A DNA stretch of 64,000 nucleotides. Origin: Pseudothauera nasutitermitis. GTDB taxonomy: Bacteria > Pseudomonadota > Gammaproteobacteria > Burkholderiales > Rhodocyclaceae. Position numbers and translations under genes: made by a program. Where the stretch lies: contig NZ_SSOC01000004.1 of assembly GCF_004801295.1 (NCBI RefSeq), positions 496,001 to 560,000 on the forward strand, given 5' to 3'. Under the pieces are notes generated by a model. That model had not been told where the DNA came from, did no database searches, and saw only the letters and a program-made list of their open reading frames with translations. Shown one piece after another: positions 14,818 to 22,561 of this stretch. Within the stretch, counting starts at the first letter, position 1, and every line of letters begins with the position of its first letter.

Positions 14818-15586
14818 GGGGCGGCCCCGCCTTGCGTCGCACTTCCAGCTCGGCATCCAGTTCGCGACTCAGCAAGCACATCACCTGGGTCGCGGCATCG
14901 TTCATGCGTACGCGGTAGCCCGCAATCGCGCGGGTCACCGCGTTATAGACCAGCACCGCGGGGATCGCCGCCACCAGGCCGAAGGCCGTCGCCAGTAGCG
15001 CCTCGGCGATGCCGGGCGCGACCACCGCGAGGTTGGTGGTCTGTGAGTGAGCGATGCCGATGAAGCTGTTCATGATGCCCCACACGGTGCCAAACAGCCC
15101 GATGAACGGCGCCGCGGCGCCGATGCTGCCCAGTACGCTGGCGCCGCGTGACAGCCTGCGCTGCTGACCGGCCTCCACGCGCTGGATCCGGGCGGCCGTG
15201 CGCTCCTTGATGCCTTCTGCGAACCCATACCGCCTACCGACCGGATACCGTTGCAACTCGCTGATCGCGGCCTGGATCATCGCGGCGGCCGCCGGGTCCG
15301 GAAGCTGCGTGAAGCTGGCCAGTTCGCCATCTCCGGCCAGGGACTTCAATGCTCGGCCGATGCCGCGGCGATAGCTGACGATCTCCCAGGTCTTGAAGAT
15401 CCAGATGCTCAGCGTGGCGATCGAGGCCAGCACGAGCACCCCCATCACTGTCTTCACCACCCAGTCCGCCTGCTGGAACATCGCTGCGACCGTCAGGTCA
15501 TGCGCCAGTCCCGGCCCGACCGCTGCCGAGGCCGGCAGGGCCACCCAACCCAATACCAGTGGGGCTACTACAAGACTACGCTTCAA
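14807..15586 (-). CDS. exbB: ExbB/TolQ/MotA-family proton channel protein
   Basis: About 259 residues if translation starts at the TTG at 15586, which has AGGAG 7 bp upstream and gives a normal length. An ATG much further up would add about 70 residues without family features. An export-type N-terminus (LKRSLVVAPLVLGWVALPASA) is followed by a helix (about 45-67) and, after the cytoplasmic loop, the two conserved helices with SIGAAAPFIGLFGTVWGIM and LLATAFGLVAAIPAVLVYN. First gene of the transport operon; the shared promoter motif lies about 100 bp upstream. Confidence 0.9.
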   Translation of the reverse strand: MKRSLVVAPLVLGWVALPASAAVGPGLAHDLTVAAMFQQADWVVKTVMGVLVLASIATLSIWIFKTWEIVSYRRGIGRALKSLAGDGELASFTQLPDPAAAAMIQAAISELQRYPVGRRYGFAEGIKERTAARIQRVEAGQQRRLSRGASVLGSIGAAAPFIGLFGTVWGIMNSFIGIAHSQTTNLAVVAPGIAEALLATAFGLVAAIPAVLVYNAVTRAIAGYRVRMNDAATQVMCLLSRELDAELEVRRKAGPPHVV

Positions 15587-15685
15587 GGCTCGCTCCTGGC
15601 TGATGTCTACCCGCAATCCGGCTCCCCGCAAGCGCACCGAGGTCGGAGCCCGGCGCGTGCCGCAATGTGGGGCCTGTTCTTGTAC

Positions 15686-15714
15686 GTAATGCTTGAACGG
15701 CGCCGCATTGACAA
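15686..15714 (-). promoter_or_regulatory. exbB operon promoter motif
   Basis: Minus-strand TTGTCAA, 11 bases, TCAAGCATTAC, identical in both blocks and in spacing to the motif before the receptor gene at 11816-11844. AATCC also precedes both copies. It lies about 100 bp before the exbB TTG start. The shared sequence argues for common control. Confidence 0.55.
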
Positions 15715-15848
15715 TGGATTGGGGAAGATTCCGGCTCCCAGGCGAAATCTCACCAATGGATGAGATCCGCAGAGCGCTTGCACTCGCTAGGTGTAGCCGC
15801 ACTGCTCCGGAACCGAAATGGCAAAGTCAGGGGCCGCCGTGAAATCAC

Positions 15849-16769
15849 TCAGCCCAGTGCGCCCCGTTCCGCGTACGCCATGAGTTGATCGATCACGTAG
15901 CGTATCCTCGGCGCAAGAGTGGCCTGGCGCACCCACAGCATGTGGACGTCGACCAAGACGCCCGAATGGGCCTGGAGGACGGGCACCAGCCGTCCTTGCT
16001 CGATGTGGGACCTGAGCAATGAGACGGGCATCTGGCATAGCCCGAACCCGGCCAGGGCCGTTTCCACGATTGACTCGCCATCACTCAACTGGTGCGTGGC
16101 GGGCGGCGTGATGCGCATCACGTGCCCGCGTTCCTGCACAGTCCATTGCTGTGGCGGCCCGTGGGTCGTTCCGACGATGCACCGATGGCCGTTGAGATCG
16201 GAGAGGCTCATCGGCACGCCGTGCGCCTGCAGGTAGCCGGGAGAGCCGCAGATCAGGCGCTCCTGGCTGGCCAGCTTGCGGGCGACCAGATGACTGCTGT
16301 CCGGAAGCTGGCCGAAGCGAATCGCGAGATCCGCCTCGTCGCGCATGAGATCGACGGTGGCATCGTTGAAGCTCATCGTCAGGGCCAGTTCGGGGTGCGG
16401 CGCCGCCAATTCCAGCAGCAGGGGCAGCAACACGCGCTTGCCGAATGCCATGGGCATATCGATGTGCACCCGGCCCCGCAGCACCTGATCGTAGGGGGTT
16501 ATCTGCGCCTCCGCCTCCGCGATCTTGTCCAAGGCCGAGGCGCAAGCCTGAAAGTACGCCTCGCCGTCGAATGTCAGTTGAAGACGCCTCGTCGTGCGTC
16601 GGAGGAGCTTCACCCCCAAGCGCTCTTCAAGGCGGTTGATACTTTTTCCGACTGCCGACTTGGTCACTCCGAGGCGTTCGGCTGCCAGGGTAAAGCTGCC
16701 TGCCTGGACCACGGCAACGAAGGCGCTGATGCCTGAAAGTGACTCCGGAATCGTGTGCTGCCCAGCCAT
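15849..16769 (-). CDS. LysR-family transcriptional regulator
   Basis: 306 residues with an N-terminal HTH (about 10-68, VTKSAVGKSINRLEERLGVKLL) and an effector domain (about 95-300). Motifs such as LRGRVHIDMPMAFGKRVLLP are typical of the CrgA-like subgroup that often controls divergent oxidoreductase genes. It is divergent from the tautomerase gene at 17034, and a strong inverted repeat lies 11 bp in front of its start codon. Effector unknown. Confidence 0.9.
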   Translation of the reverse strand: MAGQHTIPESLSGISAFVAVVQAGSFTLAAERLGVTKSAVGKSINRLEERLGVKLLRRTTRRLQLTFDGEAYFQACASALDKIAEAEAQITPYDQVLRGRVHIDMPMAFGKRVLLPLLLELAAPHPELALTMSFNDATVDLMRDEADLAIRFGQLPDSSHLVARKLASQERLICGSPGYLQAHGVPMSLSDLNGHRCIVGTTHGPPQQWTVQERGHVMRITPPATHQLSDGESIVETALAGFGLCQMPVSLLRSHIEQGRLVPVLQAHSGVLVDVHMLWVRQATLAPRIRYVIDQLMAYAERGALG

Positions 16770-16779
16770 GGGAGATCAC

Positions 16780-16807
16780 CAATTGTGGACTTAATATCCA
16801 CCAATTG
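16780..16807. promoter_or_regulatory. inverted repeat in the LysR/tautomerase promoter region
   Basis: CAATTGTGGA (16780-16789), 7 bases, then TCCACCAATTG (16797-16807) form a near-perfect dyad with one extra base. The two halves also read as direct repeats of CACCAATTGT. It is close to the LysR start and in the shared promoter region, so it is a good candidate for the autoregulatory and activating site. Confidence 0.55.
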
Positions 16808-17033
16808 TAGATCAACTCAGTATTTATCGATTTTATGGAAACAAATATGCTCGCGGTGATGTCATTGGTGTGCCACGACCCGGCGCGACCTACCTGGCGC
16901 CATTCAACGTGGCTCCCGGTAGCCGCTCACCGAGACCGCGCACCATCTGTTGGGATCGCTCAGTTAAAGCGATCAAGCACCGAGCCAGACCATAGGGGTC
17001 TGAGCACTCATCACCAAGAAAGAGGAATTGAAC

Positions 17034-17234
17034 ATGCCTGTCGTACGAGTCAGCTGGTTCGAGGGAAAAGATGCCAAGGCAAAGCAAGCCGTCGCCGCCG
17101 AGATCACCGAGAGCATCGTTAAGAACACCGGAACGGATCCAAACTACATCTATGTGATCTTCGAGGACGTGGCGCCTTCGGATTGGGCGGGTGCAGGGAA
17201 ACTGTATGGGCAAGAGACCCCCGAAGAAGGCTGA
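17034..17234 (+). CDS. 4-oxalocrotonate tautomerase family protein
   Basis: 66 residues. The ATG at 17034 is chosen over one two codons earlier because it leaves Pro as residue 1 after Met removal (MPVVRVSWFEGKD), and Pro1 is the catalytic base of this superfamily. AGAGGAA lies 6-12 bp upstream. The size and the IVKNTGTDPNYIYVIFEDV core fit short tautomerases that form hexamers. The general reaction is keto-enol tautomerisation of 2-oxo acids; the real substrate is not predictable. It is the only gene rightward from the divergent LysR gene, which probably controls it. Confidence 0.85.
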   Translation: MPVVRVSWFEGKDAKAKQAVAAEITESIVKNTGTDPNYIYVIFEDVAPSDWAGAGKLYGQETPEEG

Positions 17235-17255
17235 CATCGCCTGCACCAACGTCGC

Positions 17256-17272
17256 GCCGGTGTTCCACCGGC
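17256..17272 (+). terminator. stem-loop after the tautomerase gene
   Basis: GCCGGTG (17256-17262), TTC loop, CACCGGC (17266-17272). It sits 21 bp past the tautomerase stop. No T tract follows, so it is a weak terminator candidate. Confidence 0.4.
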
Positions 17273-17416
17273 AGAGGTCAAGGCAAACTGCTACTGGCGA
17301 TTCGCCAGGCAGAACACCGGGATGGTGGGCCGGCCTGAGCCAAAGAGCCTCTGCTGTACCCCCGGAGCGGGTCGGACCGTCGCTTCGCCAAACATTGGCA
17401 TCGACTCCTGAACCAC

Positions 17417-17432
17417 ATTAAAAATTTATTAA
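17417..17432 (+). promoter_or_regulatory. PmrA-box-like direct repeat before the response-regulator gene
   Basis: ATTAA at 17417-17421 and again at 17428-17432, exactly 11 bp apart, in an otherwise GC-rich stretch 53 bp before the regulator start. PmrA/QseB-type regulators bind CTTAA-like half sites repeated at 11 bp, so this may be an autoregulatory site. Confidence 0.45.
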
Positions 17433-17484
17433 CGAGCTTGCTGCATGATTCGCTAAACGCTACTCAGGCATGGATCGATATGAC

Positions 17485-18150
17485 ATGAACCTCCTCCTTG
17501 TTGAAGATGACCAGATGCTGGGCGAGTCCATTTGCGATGGTGCGCGCCAGAGTGGATGGAACATCGACTACGTCGGCGATGCAAATGCAGCGCGTAGCGC
17601 GTTGGTGGATCATGCCTACGCCGCCGTCCTACTGGACATCGGTCTTCCGGGAGATTCCGGCCTGTCCGTGTTGCGTTCCATGCGTGGGCGTTACGACGCC
17701 ACGCCGGTGCTGATCCTCACCGCGCGCGGCCAGCTCAGCGAGCGCATCGTCGGCCTGGATGCCGGCGCTGACGACTATCTGGTCAAACCGTTCCAGTTCG
17801 ATGAACTTTGGGCGCGCGTGCGTTCGGTCATCCGCCGCAGCCAGGGACGCGTCGTCCCGGTGTTCACCTATGGGGACATCCGCATCGATCGCAGCAAGCG
17901 CGTCGTCACCAAGGCCGGCGCCGAAGTCGTCCTCAGTGCCCACGAGTACCGTACGCTGCTTGCCCTGGTCGAGCGGCCCGGCCATGTCGTCACACGCGAC
18001 CATCTGCACGATGTCGTCTACGGCACATCGAGCAATGTCGAGAGCAATACCATCGCGGTGTTCATCCACCAGTTGCGACGCAAGCTCGGAGACGATCTGA
18101 TCCGGACCGTCCATGGGCTGGGCTATGTCATCGGGCAGCCGACCGCATGA
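17485..18150 (+). CDS. OmpR/PmrA/QseB-family response regulator
   Basis: 221 residues from the MNLLLVEDD start. The receiver domain (about 1-115) has the acidic pair in VEDD, the phospho-acceptor Asp in LLDIGLPGDSG and the Lys in DYLVKPF. The winged-helix DNA-binding domain (about 125-220) has RRKLGDDLIRTVHGLGYVI. The start ATG five codons upstream is less likely. The stop overlaps the kinase start (ATGA). By position it controls the downstream envelope and efflux genes and probably itself, through the 11-bp-period repeats at 17417 and the looser cluster at 19661. Confidence 0.93.
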   Translation: MNLLLVEDDQMLGESICDGARQSGWNIDYVGDANAARSALVDHAYAAVLLDIGLPGDSGLSVLRSMRGRYDATPVLILTARGQLSERIVGLDAGADDYLVKPFQFDELWARVRSVIRRSQGRVVPVFTYGDIRIDRSKRVVTKAGAEVVLSAHEYRTLLALVERPGHVVTRDHLHDVVYGTSSNVESNTIAVFIHQLRRKLGDDLIRTVHGLGYVIGQPTA

Positions 18151-19541
18151 AGTCGCGCTCCTTCAACGCGCAACTCATCCTGGTGATTGTCGCAGTCATC
18201 GCCCTGTGCTGGACGGTGGTGCTCGGGATCGTGCTCACGCAACTCTCGCTCAACCGCACCAGCACTTGGGACGAAAAGCTCGGCGCGATGGCCACCCAGC
18301 TCCTGGTGACGATCCCCGCCGACAGCGATTTCGACGGAGGAGCCGGCCCGGGACTCAAGCTGGGCGCAGCCGCGGGCACCAAACATGAGCCTCTTGTGTT
18401 TCAGATCTGGATCGACCGCAGCCGCATGGTTGCCAGCACGCCAGGGGCACCTGCGTCGCCGCTCCAGCCTGACTTCTCCGATGGTGCGGCCTCCACCGAG
18501 GTCGAGAATCAGAAATGGCGCGTCTATTCCGCAACCGACAGCACGGGGCGAGTGACCGTCCAAGTGGGCAATCTGCAGAGCATCGTCGATGCGGACATGC
18601 GCCACGAGGCGGCCCATGCACTGGCCCTGGCAACGGTCCTGCTCGTCATCGCGGGTCTTGTCATGTGGTTCGTCAGCCAGGCTGCCCTCAAACCCGTGCG
18701 CGCGCTCGGCGCGGCGATGCGCCACCGCCGCCGCTTCGATTTCACCGCCTTGCCACTGGATCGGCTGCCGCGGGAGCTGCATCCATTGGTCGACTCTTTC
18801 AACCACGTCCTCAAGCAACTCGACGAGGCCATCGAAGGCGAGCGCCGCTTCATTGGCGATGCCGCCCATGAGCTGCGCACACCGTTGTCGGCCTTGCAGG
18901 CCCAGGCCGAAATCGCACTGCGAGCCACCGATCCTCAAGACAAAGATGCCGCCCTGAGGAAGCTGCTGGTCGTCGCCAAGCGCAGCACGCGGCTGTCCGA
19001 GCAGTTGCTCGATCTGGCCAGCATCAATGCAGGCGCCAAGGCCCCCAAGCACGTACCAGCCGATCTGAGCAAGCTGGTGCAGCACGTTGCCCAGGAGTTC
19101 GAGGTCTATGCCAGCCTCAACCAGCGTTCGCTCTTCCTGGATGTGCATGCCTGCAAAATCTCCTGCGACATCGATGAGATCGGCATCCTGCTGCGCAACC
19201 TCATGCACAACGCCATGCGCTACACCAGCGAGGGCGGCAACGTGCTCGTGCGCTGTGGCTACCTGACGCCACAGGGGAGCGAACCGACGCAGCCCATGGT
19301 CTACCTGGAAGTGGCGGATGATGGCCCGGGCGTTCCGGCCGAACAGCGCGAGGCCATCTTCGAGCGCTTCCACCGGGTCGCGGGCACCCCCGTGCGCGGT
19401 AGCGGCATCGGCCTGTCGCTGGTCGCAGGCATTGCCGAGTCCCACAACGCCACCATCCACACCGGCACCGGCCTGGAAGACCGCGGGCTCATGGTGCGTG
19501 TCATTTTCCCCGGCATCGTCGAGCCACGCAGCCCAGGCTGA
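18147..19541 (+). CDS. membrane sensor histidine kinase
   Basis: 464 residues: first membrane helix about 9-31, periplasmic sensor about 32-155, second helix about 155-177. After a short linker comes the dimerisation domain with H241 in GDAAHELRTPL, then the ATPase domain with N-box HNAMRYTSEGG, G1 box DDGPGVP and G2 box GSGIGLSLV. The layout is that of PmrB/QseC-type sensors. The periplasmic part has no recognisable named domain and may sense metal, peptide or envelope damage. Translationally coupled to the response regulator. Confidence 0.92.
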   Translation: MKSRSFNAQLILVIVAVIALCWTVVLGIVLTQLSLNRTSTWDEKLGAMATQLLVTIPADSDFDGGAGPGLKLGAAAGTKHEPLVFQIWIDRSRMVASTPGAPASPLQPDFSDGAASTEVENQKWRVYSATDSTGRVTVQVGNLQSIVDADMRHEAAHALALATVLLVIAGLVMWFVSQAALKPVRALGAAMRHRRRFDFTALPLDRLPRELHPLVDSFNHVLKQLDEAIEGERRFIGDAAHELRTPLSALQAQAEIALRATDPQDKDAALRKLLVVAKRSTRLSEQLLDLASINAGAKAPKHVPADLSKLVQHVAQEFEVYASLNQRSLFLDVHACKISCDIDEIGILLRNLMHNAMRYTSEGGNVLVRCGYLTPQGSEPTQPMVYLEVADDGPGVPAEQREAIFERFHRVAGTPVRGSGIGLSLVAGIAESHNATIHTGTGLEDRGLMVRVIFPGIVEPRSPG

Positions 19542-19660
19542 TCCAGCCGATGCTATGGCGTCCGGCGGAGCTTCGTCCTTCCGCGGAATTGCGTGGTGTG
19601 GCGTGATATCGGGCACGCGACGTCCATGTCGTTCACATTTTTTCGCTGAACGGCCCTTTT

Positions 19661-19698
19661 CTTAAAAAATTCCTAATAACTCTAAAAATCCCCTAAAT
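19661..19698 (+). promoter_or_regulatory. AT-rich repeat cluster before the efflux operon
   Basis: Four CTTAA/CTAA(A/T) elements begin at 19661, 19673, 19682 and 19693 (steps of 12, 9 and 11 bp) in a local AT-rich island. This resembles the tandem half sites of PmrA-like regulators and sits between the kinase gene and the efflux operon. It links the operon to the two-component system by position; binding is inferred. Confidence 0.4.
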
Positions 19699-19763
19699 CC
19701 GCTTGGGCAGTATCCGCTCTTGCAGGCGCGTCGTCTCGACGCGCCACGAGATCGGAACGATTC

Positions 19764-21374
19764 ATGCTGGATTGCAAGCCAAGCCCGGGTACGCGACCGT
19801 CCCTGACCTGCCTGCAGCGTACCCCGCGCTGGCAGTCCGGGTCCGCACCCCACTCGTATCGCCGAGACCTGGGGGTCGCCGCGTCGCAATATCTGGGCCG
19901 CCGGACAGGCCTGTTCGGTGCCGACGCGCTGCTGGGCGGTGGGTCGCGTGGTCTGGCCATGCTGTTGCTGGCGATGCTGACGGGGTGCGCGACCCAAGGG
20001 CCATACCAGGCGACGCCTCTGGAGGCGCCCGAGTCCTGGACCATGCCTGCTGCGGAGGCGGCGCTGGCCACGCCCAGCGATGAGTCCTGGTGGCGCCAGC
20101 TCAACGACCCCGCGATCGATGTTCTGGTGGACGCTGCACTGGCCGACAGCCCCAGCATCGCGCAAGCCATCGCCAAGGTCGACGAGGCGCGTGCCTTGCT
20201 CGGTGCCACCTCGGCGCAGCGCATGCCCTCGGTGGCTGTCAACGGCTATGCCACGCGGGCCCGCAGCCTGGAGACCGACAGCCCCACGGGCACGATCCTG
20301 AGTACGCAGAACGGCATCGGGCCCGAGCTGTCCTGGGAGATCGATCTTTTCGGCCGGGTGCGCAACTCGGTCGAGGCCGGCGCGCTGCGGATCCAGGCAC
20401 GCGATGCGGACGCCAAGGCAGCCCGGCTGGCGCTGACCTCACAGATCGGCGACTTGGTGCTGGCCTTGCGCGCCTGCGAGTTGTCCATCGCCGTGTTGCA
20501 CGAGGAAATCGACTCGCGCGAAAACACACTGGCGCTGACCCGCCGGCGGCTGGAAACCGGCTTCGTCGCCCCCATTGAAGAGGCTCGGGCGCAAAGCGGC
20601 CTGGCCACCGCGCGCACAACGCTGGCCACGCGCCAGGAAGCCTGCGCACGCCACATCAACGCATTGGTTGCCATCACCGGTCAGCCACGCGGCACTGTAC
20701 AAGCGGTGGTGGCCGTGGACACGCAGGCGGTCAGCGTGGCGCAGCGGGTCACGGCCATCCCGTCTGCGCCAGTCGTGCAACTGGCGTTGCCGGCTACGGT
20801 CCTCGCAGCCCACCCGGCCGTCGTCGCCGCCGAACGCGAAGCGGCCGCGGCGTGGTCGGAGATCGCGGTCGCGCGCGCCGAGCGCCTGCCCCGGCTCAAT
20901 CTGGCGGCTGCGCTCAGCGGGCAGTGGTTACGGGCCGCCGGCCAGTCCCTGAGCGAGACCGTCTGGTCTCTCGGCCCGACGCTTGGCGCTCCTGTCTTCG
21001 ACGGCGGCCGCGGTGCCGCCAATGTCTCGGCCGCCCAAGCCCGCCATCGCGCCGCCGAGGCCAACCTGCGCCTGGCGGTTCGCGCCGCTGCACAGGACGT
21101 CGAGAACGCCATGGCCGCCATCGAATCGGCCACTGCGCGCCGGCGCAGCACGCTGGACGCCGTCACCGCCGCGCAGCGCGTGCTGGACGCGACGCAGGCG
21201 CGCTGGAACGTCGGTGCCGTGAGTTTGTTCGAGGTCGAAGATGCGCGTCGCCAGCTGGCCGACGCTCAAGACAGCGCCATCGCCGCTGCACACGACAGCA
21301 ATCGTGCCTGGATCGCCCTGGTGCGCGCCTCCGGCCACGCCAGCGCGGCCACGCCTGGTGGGGCGCTGTCATGA
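19764..21374 (+). CDS. outer-membrane efflux lipoprotein (NodT/OprM family)
   Basis: Up to 536 residues. The family features begin with the lipobox LTGC at about residue 75 (MLLLAMLTGCATQG), then DESWWRQLNDPAIDVLVDAAL and the two repeated TolC-like coiled-coil halves (about 130-330 and 340-530). The protein would form the outer-membrane duct of the RND pump encoded downstream. A lipobox this deep is abnormal: no ATG, GTG or TTG lies in frame 16-25 codons before it, so the true start may use a rare codon or the 5' end may have been rearranged. The stop overlaps the next start (ATGA). Confidence 0.88.
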   Translation: MLDCKPSPGTRPSLTCLQRTPRWQSGSAPHSYRRDLGVAASQYLGRRTGLFGADALLGGGSRGLAMLLLAMLTGCATQGPYQATPLEAPESWTMPAAEAALATPSDESWWRQLNDPAIDVLVDAALADSPSIAQAIAKVDEARALLGATSAQRMPSVAVNGYATRARSLETDSPTGTILSTQNGIGPELSWEIDLFGRVRNSVEAGALRIQARDADAKAARLALTSQIGDLVLALRACELSIAVLHEEIDSRENTLALTRRRLETGFVAPIEEARAQSGLATARTTLATRQEACARHINALVAITGQPRGTVQAVVAVDTQAVSVAQRVTAIPSAPVVQLALPATVLAAHPAVVAAEREAAAAWSEIAVARAERLPRLNLAAALSGQWLRAAGQSLSETVWSLGPTLGAPVFDGGRGAANVSAAQARHRAAEANLRLAVRAAAQDVENAMAAIESATARRRSTLDAVTAAQRVLDATQARWNVGAVSLFEVEDARRQLADAQDSAIAAAHDSNRAWIALVRASGHASAATPGGALS

Positions 21375-22561
21375 CAACGTCCATGCCATCTCCGAAGCTC
21401 GCCGCGTCCGCAGCGGCATTGCGGCGCCGCCGGATCACCTTCGTCCTGGCGGGCGCCGCCCTGTTGGTGCTCGGTGCCGCCGCCTGGGGCTTCATGTCGC
21501 GCGCCGCCCCGCCGGCCCCGGCGCACAGCCTGGCTTCACTGTCGGTGACGGCCACGGTCCCGCGCGAAGCACAGTGGGCCAGAACCATCGAGGCCAGCGG
21601 CGTGGTCGCTCCCTGGCAGGAAGCCATCATCGGCGCACAGACCTCCGGGCTGAGCATCGCCCGGCTCGAGGTCGCGGTCGGTGACGTGGTGCGGCGCGGC
21701 CAACTCCTGGCTCGCTTCGACACGTCCACGCTGCGCGCCGAAGAGGCGCAGCTATTGGCTGCGCTCACACAAGCGCAAGGCGTGGCGGCACAGGCGGATG
21801 CCAACCGTGCGCGCGCGCTCCAGCTCCAGGGCAGCGGCGGCATCAGCGAGCAGGAGGTGCAGCGCTACGTTACCGAAGCCATCACCGCCAAGGCCCAGGT
21901 GGCGGCCGCGCAGGCCCAACTGGAGGCCAAGCGGCTGCAACTGCGCCAGGCCGACGTGGTCGCGCCGGATGATGGCGTGATCAGCGACCGCACCGCCACG
22001 CTGGGTGCGGTCGCCAACAACGGCCAGGAGCTGTTCCGCCTGGTGCGCCAGGGGCGGCTGGAATGGCGCGGCGAATTCACCGCTACGCAGATCGCCGGCA
22101 TCGCCGTCGGCCAGGACGTCACCCTGCAACTGCCCGAGGGTCAGTCCGCCAAGGCCCGCGTACGTCAGATCGCGCCGCTTCTGGACACGCGCTCGCGGCT
22201 GGGGCTGGTGTATGCGGACATCGAGCCCGGAAGCCTGGCGCGCGGCGGCATGTACGTCGATGGCCGCATCGCGCTCGCGTCCAGCGCAGCCCGGGTGGTT
22301 CCGGCATCGAGCGTGGTGGTGCGCGACGGGCGCAGCATCGTCTTTCGCCTGGAAAGCACGGGAAAGGAATCCAAGGTCCAGGCCCAGTCGGTGACGGTGG
22401 GCCGTCGCCAAGGCACCGAGGTCGAGATCCTGGACGCACTTACCGGCGGTGAACGCATCGTTGCCCAGGGGGCCGGCCTGCTGGCCGATGGCGACACCGT
22501 GCGGGTCGAGCCGGATCCGAGCGAGGCATCGGCCTCCGCGTCGGCGGGAGGGGAGCGATGA
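21371..22561 (+). CDS. RND efflux periplasmic adaptor (HlyD/AcrA type)
   Basis: 396 residues: one N-terminal membrane anchor (about 20-43, ITFVLAGAALLVLGAAAWGF), biotinyl-lipoyl halves (VVAPWQEAIIGAQTSG and DVVAPDDGVISDRTATLG), an alpha-helical hairpin between them and beta-barrel/membrane-proximal domains after. It bridges the inner-membrane pump and the outer-membrane duct. ATGA overlaps on both sides show a tightly coupled three-gene operon. Confidence 0.93.
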   Translation: MTTSMPSPKLAASAAALRRRRITFVLAGAALLVLGAAAWGFMSRAAPPAPAHSLASLSVTATVPREAQWARTIEASGVVAPWQEAIIGAQTSGLSIARLEVAVGDVVRRGQLLARFDTSTLRAEEAQLLAALTQAQGVAAQADANRARALQLQGSGGISEQEVQRYVTEAITAKAQVAAAQAQLEAKRLQLRQADVVAPDDGVISDRTATLGAVANNGQELFRLVRQGRLEWRGEFTATQIAGIAVGQDVTLQLPEGQSAKARVRQIAPLLDTRSRLGLVYADIEPGSLARGGMYVDGRIALASSAARVVPASSVVVRDGRSIVFRLESTGKESKVQAQSVTVGRRQGTEVEILDALTGGERIVAQGAGLLADGDTVRVEPDPSEASASASAGGER

